Origin: Bordetella pseudohinzii
GTDB taxonomy: Bacteria; Pseudomonadota; Gammaproteobacteria; Burkholderiales; Burkholderiaceae_B
NCBI RefSeq assembly: GCF_000657795.2
Contig: NZ_JHEP02000003.1
Coordinates: 62,001-126,000 of the forward strand
DNA length: 64,000 nt
Direction: 5' to 3'
A program made the position numbers and the translations under genes. Under the pieces are notes generated by a model. The model saw nothing but the letters and a program-made list of their open reading frames with translations, searched no databases and had not been told where the DNA came from. Positions 55,060 through 63,329 of this stretch are shown in pieces. Every line of letters begins with the position of its first letter. Position 1 is the stretch's first letter.

Positions 55060-56351
55060 TTGTAGGCGCGCAGGATGCGCTCGGCCTCGCGCTGCGCATC
55101 GGTCAGCGCCTGCTTGGGCGGCTTGGCGCCGGTCAGCGCCGATTGCAGCGCATCGTTGAGCACCTTGGTCACGCGCTGGTTTTCATGCGTGGAGAACTCG
55201 GCCACGCTGACTTCGAGCTGGTCGCGCGCCACGGCGGCGGCCGGCACTTCCTGCGCATACTTTTTCATCTTGTCGGTCTGCCAGGCGGCTGGCGTCACGG
55301 CCACATAGCCCGTGGCGATGCTCCAGTCGGCGGCGCGCTCCGGGCTGGTGGCCCATTGGGCGAACTTCAGCGCGGCCTGTTGCTGCTCGGGCGTGCCGCT
55401 CTTGAAAACGTAGAAATTGCCGCCGCCGGTCGGGCTGCCGCCGCGCTTTTGCTTGGGCATCATCGCCACGCCAAAGGGGAAGTCGGCGTTCTTGCGGATG
55501 TTGGTCAGGTTGCCCGTCGTGGTCCAGATGATGGCGGCTTTCTTTTCCAGGAAGTCCTTGGGCGTGGTGCCCCAGTCTATGGTGCCCTTGGGCATGACGC
55601 CGTGCTTGGCCGACAGGTCATGCCAGAACTCGGCCGCCTCGATGACGGCGGGCTTGTCCAGATAGACCTGGTTGCCGGCCTCGTTCATGAGGATGGCGTC
55701 ATTGGGCGTGGTCAGCGCCTGGAAGAGCCAATAGGCGAAGGCGCCGCCCGACGGTATCTCCAGACCCCATTGCGTCACATTGCCCGAGGCGTCCTTCTTG
55801 GTCAGTTTCTTGGCGCTGTCGACCAGTTCGGCCCAGGTAGCCGGCGCGCGCTCGGGATCCAGGCCCGCTTCCTTGAACAGCGCTTTGTTGTAGTACATCA
55901 CGATGGTCGAGCGCTGGAAGGGCACGCCCCACACATGGCCGCCGCTGCGGCTGTTCTGCATGAAGGCGTCGTAGAAGCCGCCCAGCCATTGCTTGTCGGC
56001 GTCGCTCTTGGCCAGCGTATCGATGGGGACGATGGCGTCCTCGTCGATCAGGGTGAACATATCTGTCGACAGCAGCACGGCCAGCTGCGGCGGCGTGCCG
56101 CCCTTGAGCGCGGTCAGGGCCTTGGCGATGGAGTCCTGGTAGGAGCCCGCATAGATGGGCTTGATGCGTATGCCGGGATTCTCTTTCTGGAAATCCGCCA
56201 CCATGTCGTCGACGATCTTGGTGATGGGGCCGCCCACCGCGACGGGATAGTAGAACTCCACTTCCACGGGACTCTTCTGGGCCAGGGCGGGCAGGCCGAG
56301 CAAGGAGGCGGCCAGTCCGGCGGCCAGGGTCTTCAGAACGAAACGTCGCAT
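55056..56351 (-). CDS. Ugp-like ABC importer substrate-binding protein (UgpB)
   Basis: A 431-residue exported receptor with signal peptide RRFVLKTLAAGLAASLLGLPALAQ. The mature part resembles UgpB: VEFYYPVAVGGPITKIVDDMVADFQKENPGIRIKPIYAGSYQDSIAKALTALKGGTPPQLAVLL. UgpB binds glycerol 3-phosphate and glycerophosphodiesters such as glycerophosphocholine. Start 56351 is chosen for the signal peptide; a longer frame is a shadow of ugpC. ATGA overlap with ugpA. Confidence 0.92.
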   Translation of the reverse strand: MRRFVLKTLAAGLAASLLGLPALAQKSPVEVEFYYPVAVGGPITKIVDDMVADFQKENPGIRIKPIYAGSYQDSIAKALTALKGGTPPQLAVLLSTDMFTLIDEDAIVPIDTLAKSDADKQWLGGFYDAFMQNSRSGGHVWGVPFQRSTIVMYYNKALFKEAGLDPERAPATWAELVDSAKKLTKKDASGNVTQWGLEIPSGGAFAYWLFQALTTPNDAILMNEAGNQVYLDKPAVIEAAEFWHDLSAKHGVMPKGTIDWGTTPKDFLEKKAAIIWTTTGNLTNIRKNADFPFGVAMMPKQKRGGSPTGGGNFYVFKSGTPEQQQAALKFAQWATSPERAADWSIATGYVAVTPAAWQTDKMKKYAQEVPAAAVARDQLEVSVAEFSTHENQRVTKVLNDALQSALTGAKPPKQALTDAQREAERILRAYK

Positions 56352-56412
56352 GTTCGCAGTCCTAATCAAGGTAAGGTGCATCGAGATACAAGGCCGGCCA
56401 GCCTGGCCAGGT

Positions 56413-57453
56413 TCAGATCGCGCGGCCGTCCGCGCCAAAAAAGTGCTGCCGGTCTTCATCCCAGCGCAGGCCGACATGGCCGCCCGGGGCGGCGCGCAGA
56501 TGGCCGGCCACGCGCACGGCGATGCCGCTGTTGCTGCCCACCCGGCATACCGCGATCGAGTCCGCGCCGAAGTACTCGACGCTTTCCAGCGTGGCGGCGA
56601 TGCCGTCCGGATCGATGCGCATGTGCTCGGGGCGCACGCCCAGGGTGCGCGCCGCCGCGGGCGTGCCGGCAATGGCCGGCCCTGGCGTGCCGGCCAGCAC
56701 GCGCTGCTCGCCCGCCGTGTCCAGCGTCATCAGGTTCATGGGCGGCGTGCCGATAAAGCGCGCCGCGAATTCGGTCGCCGGGCGCGCATACAGGCCGTCG
56801 GGGCTGTCGAGCTGTTCGATCCTGCCGCCGCGCAGCAGCACGACCTGGTCGGCCATGCTCATGGCCTCGGTCTGGTCATGCGTGACATAGACCATGGTGA
56901 TCTTCAGTTCCTGCTGCAGCGCGCGAATCTCGCGGCGCATTTCATGGCGCAGCTGGGCGTCCAGGTTGGAAAGCGGTTCGTCCATGAGGCAGACCGGTGC
57001 CTCGGAGATGACGGCGCGTCCCAGCGCCACGCGCTGCTGCTGGCCGCCGGAGAGCTGCGAGGGCTTGCGGTCCAATAGCGCCGACAGGCCAAGCAGGTCC
57101 GCCACGCGCGCCAGGCGGCGGTCAAAGTCGCGCGCCGGCTCCTTGCGCACGCGCAGGCCGAACAGGATGTTCTCGCGCACCGACAGATGCGGAAACAGCG
57201 CATACGACTGGAACACCATGGAAATGCGCCGCTTGGACGGCGGCAGTTGGGTGACGTCCTGGCCGCCGATGAGAATGCGGCCGGATGTGGGCGAGTCCAG
57301 GCCGGCGATCATGCGCAGCGTGGTGGATTTTCCGCAACCCGATGGGCCGAGCAATACCGTGAAGCTGCCGGCGGCGGCTTCGAATCCCACTCCTTCTATT
57401 GCCGTTGCGTCGGCGTACTGCTTGGTCAGGCTCTCCAGAACTAGGGTGGACAT
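56413..57453 (-). CDS. Ugp/Msm-like ABC importer ATPase (UgpC)
   Basis: A 346-residue ATPase. Walker A GPSGCGKST near residue 38, signature LSGGQQQR, Walker B CLMDEPLSNLD and a C-terminal regulatory OB-fold domain (GVRPEHMRI near residue 270), the MalK/UgpC type. Its role is to power the UgpBAE importer. It is the first gene of this operon, followed after 61 bp by ugpB. Upstream, 166 bp separate it from the gpdQ-like gene; an inverted repeat is in that gap. Confidence 0.92.
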   Translation of the reverse strand: MSTLVLESLTKQYADATAIEGVGFEAAAGSFTVLLGPSGCGKSTTLRMIAGLDSPTSGRILIGGQDVTQLPPSKRRISMVFQSYALFPHLSVRENILFGLRVRKEPARDFDRRLARVADLLGLSALLDRKPSQLSGGQQQRVALGRAVISEAPVCLMDEPLSNLDAQLRHEMRREIRALQQELKITMVYVTHDQTEAMSMADQVVLLRGGRIEQLDSPDGLYARPATEFAARFIGTPPMNLMTLDTAGEQRVLAGTPGPAIAGTPAAARTLGVRPEHMRIDPDGIAATLESVEYFGADSIAVCRVGSNSGIAVRVAGHLRAAPGGHVGLRWDEDRQHFFGADGRAI

Positions 57454-57569
57454 ATCTTGTTGTCGTTAAGGCGCGGATACCGCCTTTCTACCGCTGCGCC
57501 GTTGATTGTGTGGCGGCCGGGCCCATGGATCGGACATATTGGCCGCGCGCGTGGAATGTTTGATTCTGG

Positions 57570-57598
57570 GCGCAAATGAAATCCTTTTCATGTTGCGC
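57570..57598. promoter_or_regulatory. Inverted repeat between gpdQ-like and ugpC
   Basis: GCGCAA-ATGAAA and TTTCAT-g-TTGCGC pair around TCCT, with one bulged base, giving arms of 12 bases. It is 28 bp past the gpdQ-like stop and 117 bp before ugpC start. It could be a regulator site or an mRNA hairpin; no T-run follows. AAATGAAATCCT recurs at 63148-63159. Confidence 0.55.
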
Positions 57599-57619
57599 TG
57601 CAAAGATGACGGGGGTGTG

Positions 57620-58441
57620 TCAGTCGTCAATCAGCTCGCCGTTCTCATGGAAAGGATAGGGCCCAGGGTATTCCCCGATGTAGGCATGATGCGTCAGCAA
57701 GCGGCCGTCGCGCCAATGATGCAAGTGATAGGCCGGCGGCTCGAGATTGAAGGCTGCCGGGCCTTCCGGGCGCAGATCCAGTACCACTTGATGCGCCGGT
57801 GACGGGCAGGTCGAGGCCAGCGTGGCGCCGAAACGCTGGAAAATGCTGCGGTGCAAATGGCCGCAGATGATGCGTTCGATGTTGGCGTGGCGTCGAACCA
57901 ACGTTTCGAGCGCATCGGCGCCTTGCAGCAGCCCTATCCTGTCCATGTGGGCGATGCCGGTCTTGAAGGGCGGGTGGTGCATGGCGATGACGGTGGGACG
58001 GTCCGGCGCTTCCAGCAGGCGGGCCTCCAGCCAGGCAAGCCGCTCGTCGCAGAGCATGCCGTGGCTTTGCATGGGCACGACGGTATCCAGCATGATGAGC
58101 CGTAGGGGCAGGTGCTCGACCGTGTACTGGGTAAACGCGCCGCCCTGGCGCAGATAGCCGTGCTCGGGAAAGCTCTCGCGCAGTTGCTCGCGCGCATCGT
58201 GATTGCCGGGCATCAGGTAGTAGGGCATGCGCAAGGCAGCGAGCATATCGCGCAGATAGTGATACTCCGCGGGCCGGCCGAAATCGGTCAGATCGCCCGA
58301 GATGATGACCACGTCGGGCGCCGGAGCCAGGGCATTCAGGGCCTTGATGGCCGGCGGCAGGTAGCGGTCGGTTTCGACGACGCGATACGCCTTCTGGCCC
58401 GGCATGCGGATGTGCAGATCAGTGATTTGAGCGATGAGCAT
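57620..58441 (-). CDS. GpdQ-like metallophosphodiesterase
   Basis: A 273-residue calcineurin-fold enzyme. Metal ligand motifs are ITDLHIR (residue 6-12), SGDLTDFGRP (48-57), PGNHDA (78-83), MHHPPF near residue 155 and CGHLHRS near residue 195. The whole pattern follows GpdQ of Enterobacter, a promiscuous glycerophosphodiesterase with dinuclear metal site; cAMP phosphodiesterase CpdA is the main alternative. It lies 9 bp after the ATPase gene at 58451, so it is part of that ABC operon, and is the only enzyme in it. Confidence 0.88.
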   Translation of the reverse strand: MLIAQITDLHIRMPGQKAYRVVETDRYLPPAIKALNALAPAPDVVIISGDLTDFGRPAEYHYLRDMLAALRMPYYLMPGNHDAREQLRESFPEHGYLRQGGAFTQYTVEHLPLRLIMLDTVVPMQSHGMLCDERLAWLEARLLEAPDRPTVIAMHHPPFKTGIAHMDRIGLLQGADALETLVRRHANIERIICGHLHRSIFQRFGATLASTCPSPAHQVVLDLRPEGPAAFNLEPPAYHLHHWRDGRLLTHHAYIGEYPGPYPFHENGELIDD

Positions 58442-58450
58442 AGTGTTACC

Positions 58451-59437
58451 TCAGAGTTCGAAATCCAGCGCCACGCTGACGGTCTCGCCCGCTTGCTGCG
58501 GACTGTCGGGCGCGGCGAGGACGCTGAAACGTTGTCCGTCGGGCAGTGCGAGTTCATAACGTATGGACGTCCCCATGAAAAACCGGGCCTGTATGAGGAC
58601 GGGCAAGGCATCGGCATGCGGCGCCAGCAGCCGGGCGTGGTGCGGACGGAAACGCAGTTGCCGCGAGCCCGCGCCCAGGCGTCCCTCGCGCAGCTCCGCC
58701 CGTACCTGGCATAGCGTGCCGAAGAACTCAGCGACGAAATCCGTGGCGGGCTGGGTGAACAAGGTCTGCGCATCTCCTATCTGCTCCAGCCGGCCCGCCG
58801 ACATCACGGCGATGCGATGGCCCAGCACCATGGCTTCATCCTGGTCGTGTGTGACGATGATGGTGGTTATGCCGAGTTCGCGCAACATCTGCGCCAGCTC
58901 CACCCGCAGCTGCTCGCGCAACTTGGCGTCCAGCGCGGTCAGGGGTTCGTCCAGCAGCAGCACGCGCGGCTCGATGGCCAGGGCGCGGGCTAGCGCCACA
59001 CGCTGGCGCTGGCCGCCGGAAAGCTGGGAGACGCGCCGTTCGCCGAACGCCGACAGGCGCACCAGCGCCAGCATCTCGGCCGCCCGGCGCGCCTGTTCGG
59101 CGCGCGAGGCTCCGCGCACGCGCAGGCCATAGGCGACGTTCTGCGCCACGCTCATATTGGGAAAGAGCGCATAGTTCTGGAACACCACGCCCACGCCGCG
59201 CGCCTCGGGCGGCAAGGCGGTCACGTCCTCGTCGCCGTAGCGCACGCGGCTGCCGGCGTCGCCCTGCTCCAGGCCGCAGATCAGGCGCAACAGCGTGGTC
59301 TTGCCACAGCCGGATGGGCCCAGCAGGGCCAGGATCTCGCCGCCCGCGATGCGCAGGTCCAGGGGATGCAGGGCGCGCGTGCCGTCGGGCCAGGTCTTGG
59401 CGCAGTTTTCCAGGGTGATCGTCAGGGGATGGGTCAT
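58451..59437 (-). CDS. ABC importer ATPase (AfuC/PotA/PhnT-like)
   Basis: A 328-residue ATPase: Walker A GPSGCGKTT near residue 40, signature LSGGQRQR, Walker B LLLDEPLTALD and a C-terminal regulatory segment (LRFRPHHARL). The group includes ferric, polyamine and 2-aminoethylphosphonate importers. ATG 59435-59437 overlaps the stop of the permease gene by ATGA. Followed by the gpdQ-like gene with a 9-bp gap. Confidence 0.92.
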   Translation of the reverse strand: MTHPLTITLENCAKTWPDGTRALHPLDLRIAGGEILALLGPSGCGKTTLLRLICGLEQGDAGSRVRYGDEDVTALPPEARGVGVVFQNYALFPNMSVAQNVAYGLRVRGASRAEQARRAAEMLALVRLSAFGERRVSQLSGGQRQRVALARALAIEPRVLLLDEPLTALDAKLREQLRVELAQMLRELGITTIIVTHDQDEAMVLGHRIAVMSAGRLEQIGDAQTLFTQPATDFVAEFFGTLCQVRAELREGRLGAGSRQLRFRPHHARLLAPHADALPVLIQARFFMGTSIRYELALPDGQRFSVLAAPDSPQQAGETVSVALDFEL

Positions 59438-60228
59438 GAGGGCGTTACACGAGAGCGGGCCAGCCACTGCAAACCCATCATCAGGGGCAGCAGCATGAGC
59501 AGGAAAACCAGGGTATAGGCCGAAGCGATTTCCAGCCGCATGGAGGCATAGCTGTCGGCCAGGCCCACGGGCAGGGTCTTGGTGAGCGGCGTGTGCAGCA
59601 GCCAGGTGAGGTTGAACTCGCCGATGGATAGCGTCAGCACGCTCAGGGCGCCGGCCAGGATGCCGGGCATGGCATTGGGCACGACGATGGTGAAAAAGCG
59701 CGCCAGCCGGCTGGCGCCCAGGGTGGCCGCCGCCTCGTCGAGCACGGCCAGGCCCTGGGCCATGCTGGCGCGCGCGGCGCGCACCATGAAGGGCAAGGTG
59801 AACAGCACATGGCCGATGACGATGAACCACAGGCTGCCCCGCAGGCCCGGCAGCGTCCCCCAGGAAAGGATGAGGGCGAGCGCCGAGGCCAGTCCGGGCA
59901 CGGCGACTGGCAGGGTGAGCAGTTCTTCCAGGGCGCGGCCGGCTCTGCCGGGAAACAGGGTGAGCACCCAGGCCAGCGGCACGCCCAATGCCGTGCTGAT
60001 GACCAGCGTCAACAGGGCCACCAGCAAGGAGCGCCCTATCGTGTCCGCATACAGGGACCAGACCTCGGCGATCCAGCGCAGCGTCAATCCGCTGGACAGG
60101 CCGATAAAGTAATTGCGCGTCAGGCCGGCCAGCACAGACAGCACGACCGGCCCGATCAGGAAGGAGGCAACGGCCAGCGTGATGCCCAGCCCGAGCCGGC
60201 TGTCAAAAGGGGAATGCAGAGGGGTCAT
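59434..60228 (-). CDS. ABC importer permease 2
   Basis: A 264-residue permease. LDEAAATLGASRLARFFTIVVPNAMPGILAGAL near residue 165 is the EAA coupling loop, and a leading hydrophobic segment with SRLGLGITLAVASFLIGP. The pattern is the PotC/ThiP/AfuB group. ATG 60226-60228 is chosen since the open frame upstream is antisense or out of frame with permease 1. Overlaps the ATPase gene by ATGA. Confidence 0.9.
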   Translation of the reverse strand: MTPLHSPFDSRLGLGITLAVASFLIGPVVLSVLAGLTRNYFIGLSSGLTLRWIAEVWSLYADTIGRSLLVALLTLVISTALGVPLAWVLTLFPGRAGRALEELLTLPVAVPGLASALALILSWGTLPGLRGSLWFIVIGHVLFTLPFMVRAARASMAQGLAVLDEAAATLGASRLARFFTIVVPNAMPGILAGALSVLTLSIGEFNLTWLLHTPLTKTLPVGLADSYASMRLEIASAYTLVFLLMLLPLMMGLQWLARSRVTPS

Positions 60229-60230
60229 GG

Positions 60231-61049
60231 TCAGGCGGCCGCTCCCGTGCGCGCGCTGCCCAGGGCATGGGCGGCGTACATGACGGCCCACGAGGCCGCG
60301 CCCAGGAAGATGGACAGCGCCGCGGCCACGGGAATGTTGGCGTAGTTGGTGAATTCGTTGTAGATGGTCAGCGGCAGCACGTCGATGCGCGCGGCCAGCG
60401 TGAAGGCGGTGCCGAAGGCGCCCATGCTGGTGGCAAAGCTGATGGCCGCGGCGCCGGCCAGCGCCGGCGCCAGCGCGGCCAGTTCGATGTCGGCGAAGCG
60501 CCGCCAGGCCGAGGCGCCCAGCGTGCGTCCGGCTTCGAGCAGGCCGCGGTCCATGCCTTGCGCGGCGGCCGCGATCATGCCGATGGCGCGCGGCAGCGAG
60601 AAATACAGATAGCCGAGAAACAGCCCCGCCATGCCGTAGGCAAACACCAGGGACTCGCCGGTCAGCCATTTGCTCAGGGCGGCAAGGATGCCCTGGCGTC
60701 CGGCCATCAGGATGATGAAAAAGCCGACCACCACGCCGGGAAAGGCCAGCGGAAAGGTCAGCATGGCCATGAGCAGGCGCCGGCCCGGAAACACGGGATG
60801 CCAGGCCAGGAAGCGGCCGGCGGGCAGGGCCAGCAGCAAGGTCGCGGCCGTGGCGCCCAGCGACAGCGCCACGGTGTTCAAAAGGCTGCGCCAATAGGCC
60901 GGATGGGACAGGACGGCCAGGTAGGCGGATTGCCCGTCGCGGGGCGACGCGCCCAGCCAGGCCAGCGCCACCATGGGCAGCAGCCAGAACGCCAGGAAGA
61001 CCGCCGCCGCCGGCGCGGCGAACCACCACCAGCGGCGGCGGGACATCAT
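60231..61049 (-). CDS. ABC importer permease 1
   Basis: A 272-residue permease with basic N-terminus MSRRRWWWFAAPAAAVFLAFWLLP. Its EAA loop LLEAGRTLGASAWRRFADIELAALAPALAGAAAISFATS is near residue 170. Start at 61049 (MM) overlaps the binding protein stop by ATGA. Two bases separate it from permease 2. Partner of the 59434 permease. Confidence 0.9.
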   Translation of the reverse strand: MMSRRRWWWFAAPAAAVFLAFWLLPMVALAWLGASPRDGQSAYLAVLSHPAYWRSLLNTVALSLGATAATLLLALPAGRFLAWHPVFPGRRLLMAMLTFPLAFPGVVVGFFIILMAGRQGILAALSKWLTGESLVFAYGMAGLFLGYLYFSLPRAIGMIAAAAQGMDRGLLEAGRTLGASAWRRFADIELAALAPALAGAAAISFATSMGAFGTAFTLAARIDVLPLTIYNEFTNYANIPVAAALSIFLGAASWAVMYAAHALGSARTGAAA

Positions 61050-62044
61050 TGCACCTCTTTGGCGTAGCGTTCGGCGAAGGCGCGCTGGACTTCGGCCATC
61101 TTGCCGTAGTCCACCGTGCCGGCGCGCGCATACTCGCTGGCCGGCAGGAACCGGGCCTGGACCTCGGGCGGCACCGTGGCCGCGCGCACCGGACGCAGAT
61201 AGGCGCGGGCCCAGATGGCCTGGCCCTCATCGGAGAGCGTGAAGTCCAGCACGCGGCGGCCATTGACGGCATGCGGCGCGTCGTTCACCAGGCTCATGAC
61301 ATAGGGCACGGCCACCGTGCCTTCGGCCGGGATCACGAAGACGACATTGGCGCCGTCTTTGTACTTGGCGCGGTAGGCATTGAAGTCATAGTCGACCAGG
61401 ATGGGGATCTCGCCCGAGAGCACGCGCGCATAGGCGGTCTGCTTGGGCACAATGGGCTGGTTCTGCTGCATCTTCCTGAACCAGGCGATGCCGGGGCCGA
61501 AATCGTCCAGCGAGCCGCCCAGCGCCTGATTGACGGCGACCGCGCCGGCATAGCCCACGAAGGCCGAGGCCGGGTCCAGGTAGCCGACCATGCCGCGATA
61601 CGCGGGCTGGAGCAGATCGGCCCAGGAGGCCGGCACGGGCTTGCCGCCCAGGGCATCGACATTGACCATGAAGCCCAGCGTGCCGGAGTGGATGGCGAAC
61701 CACTTGCCGTCGGGGTCTTTCATGCCGGCGGGGATCTGGTCCCAGTGCGCGGGCTTGTAGGCCTGCACCAGGCCATCCTTGGCCGCCTGGATGCCGAAGC
61801 TCACGCCGTAGTAGACGACGTCGGCCACGGGATTCTTGCGTTCGGCGGCCAGCGAAGCCAGCGCCTGGCCGGAGTTCTTGTTGTCGCCAGGCACCGTGAT
61901 GCCGGTCTTTTCCTTGATGGCTTTCAGCGCCGTGGCCCAATCGGCCCATTCGGGCGGGCAGTTGTAGCAGATCGCGTCGGCGGCCTGGGCCTGCGCGCCG
62001 GCCACGGTCAGCGCGGCCAGGACGGGAATCAGGAAGCGTTTCAT
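61046..62044 (-). CDS. Extracellular solute-binding protein (family 1/6)
   Basis: A 332-residue exported receptor: signal peptide KRFLIPVLAALTVAGAQAQA. The mature part begins ADAICYNCPPEWADWATALKAIKEKTGITVPGDNKNSGQALASLAAERKNPVADVVYYG, with a Cys pair that may form a disulfide. The class covers ferric, thiamin, polyamine and phosphonate receptors; the ligand is unknown. Its ATG overlaps the LacI stop by ATGA, so regulator and receptor are translationally coupled. Confidence 0.85.
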   Translation of the reverse strand: MKRFLIPVLAALTVAGAQAQAADAICYNCPPEWADWATALKAIKEKTGITVPGDNKNSGQALASLAAERKNPVADVVYYGVSFGIQAAKDGLVQAYKPAHWDQIPAGMKDPDGKWFAIHSGTLGFMVNVDALGGKPVPASWADLLQPAYRGMVGYLDPASAFVGYAGAVAVNQALGGSLDDFGPGIAWFRKMQQNQPIVPKQTAYARVLSGEIPILVDYDFNAYRAKYKDGANVVFVIPAEGTVAVPYVMSLVNDAPHAVNGRRVLDFTLSDEGQAIWARAYLRPVRAATVPPEVQARFLPASEYARAGTVDYGKMAEVQRAFAERYAKEVQ

Positions 62045-63093
62045 GGTGCTGCGGCTCCTTTGTCGGGGCGAGGGGGGAGTGTGCAAACCGTGCCGCCTTC
62101 GAAGATGCGGTGCGGCACGATCGCGGAAGTCAGGCGATGGTCGGCGGTCAGGTGGTCCAGCAATTTCTTGCAGGCGATCTGCCCGATTTCCATGCTGGGT
62201 TGCACCACCGAGGTCAGGGGCGGGTCGTACATGGCGCCCGGCGCGATGCCGTCAAAGCCGCAGACCGACACGTCCTGCGGGATGCGCAGCCCCAGCGACC
62301 GGCAGATCGACATGAGCGAAAGCGCGAGCAGATCGTTGGAACACATGACGGCGATGGGGAGCGTTTGCCGCCGGATGAGCTGCTCGACCTGTATCGGGTC
62401 GCACTCGACGTGGGAAGGCATGACGGCATGCGGCACGGGGTCGAGGCCGAGCCGTTCGGCGCATGCGCGCGCGCCCAGCAGACGCCGGGCGGCGCGATCG
62501 GAGTCGCGCAACGGTCCGGACAGGAAGACCATGCGGCGATGGTTGAAGGCCGCCAGCAGTTCGGCCAGGTGTTGGCTGGCGCGGAAATCGTCGATCGTGA
62601 CCGAGGGAATGCCGGGGAGCATGCTGTAGGCGAGGATGTAGGGCGTGGCCTGCGCTTTCTGCAGCAGATCGTGGTTGGCGAGCGGCATGTAGGACCCCAA
62701 GGTCAGTATCAGCCCGTCGACTTGATGATCCAGCAGGGTATGCAGACTTTCGAGTTCGCCTTGGTGGTCGTAGTTGGTCGTCGCGACCATGATGCTGTAG
62801 CCGATGTTCTGGGCATATCGGCAAGCCCCTTCGAAACACTCCGCGAATACAGGATTGGTCAGGGTTGGCAGGAGCACGCCTATCGTCTGCGTACTGCCCC
62901 TGCGCAGGCTGCGTCCCACCAGATTGGGCCGGAAACCCAGTTGCCGGGCGATGCGCTGTACGCGACTGAGCGTCTCGGCATGCAGCAGTTCAGGACGATT
63001 GAATGCCCGTGAAACCGTCGCCGTGGAGACCTTGGCCTCACGCGCGATTTCCAGAATCGAGGCGCGGGGCGGGCCTTTGGACTTGGACTTCAT
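62041..63093 (-). CDS. LacI-family transcriptional regulator
   Basis: A 350-residue regulator. Residues 12-60 hold the LacI helix-turn-helix (SILEIAREAKVSTATVSRAFNRPELLHAETLSRVQRIARQLGFRPNLVGRSLR), followed by the PBP-like sugar-binding region (IGVLLPTLTNPVFAECFEGA, GLILTLGSYMPLANHD, FLSGPLRDSDRA, CSNDLLALSLMS, VCGFDGI). ATG 63093 is chosen; a 25-codon extension is not supported. First gene of its operon; a candidate operator is 31 bp upstream. The effector is unknown. Confidence 0.92.
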   Translation of the reverse strand: MKSKSKGPPRASILEIAREAKVSTATVSRAFNRPELLHAETLSRVQRIARQLGFRPNLVGRSLRRGSTQTIGVLLPTLTNPVFAECFEGACRYAQNIGYSIMVATTNYDHQGELESLHTLLDHQVDGLILTLGSYMPLANHDLLQKAQATPYILAYSMLPGIPSVTIDDFRASQHLAELLAAFNHRRMVFLSGPLRDSDRAARRLLGARACAERLGLDPVPHAVMPSHVECDPIQVEQLIRRQTLPIAVMCSNDLLALSLMSICRSLGLRIPQDVSVCGFDGIAPGAMYDPPLTSVVQPSMEIGQIACKKLLDHLTADHRLTSAIVPHRIFEGGTVCTLPPRPDKGAAAP

Positions 63094-63123
63094 GTAAAGC
63101 GCAACTAATGATGGAGGTGCCGA

Positions 63124-63141
63124 GTGACAACAATATGTCAC
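63124..63141. promoter_or_regulatory. Candidate LacI-family operator
   Basis: GTGACA and TGTCAC form a perfect inverted repeat, 6 bp arms separated by ACAATA, placed 31 bp before the LacI gene start. LacI-type operators are usually 16-20 bp palindromes of this size, so autoregulation is plausible. Confidence 0.55.
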
Positions 63142-63235
63142 CGGCATAAATGAAATCCTGTGCAGCAATTCGAATCGGAACCGAAGAAGCCTGCGGTATC
63201 AGGGGAAAGCCCTAGGTTTTAGTGTTATTCCAACT

Positions 63236-63265
63236 TTGCATATGGCGGGCGCTTGCTTCTACACT
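63236..63265 (+). promoter_or_regulatory. Putative sigma-70 promoter for the amidase
   Basis: TTGCAT at 63236 and TACACT at 63260 are separated by 18 bp, an acceptable -35/-10 pair reading toward the amidase, whose start is 65 bp away. Confidence 0.5.
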
Positions 63266-63329
63266 GCGGCTATTAATGCGCCAGTCAGGAACCGCATACA
63301 AGGCGCACGATCGATATAGGGATATGGGG

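Noticed and set aside
61046-62044. Receptor as a 2-aminoethylphosphonate-binding protein
   Set aside because: No phosphonatase or aminotransferase gene is present, and the receptor class is broad; the adjacent phosphodiesterase suggests a different ligand. I left the substrate open.
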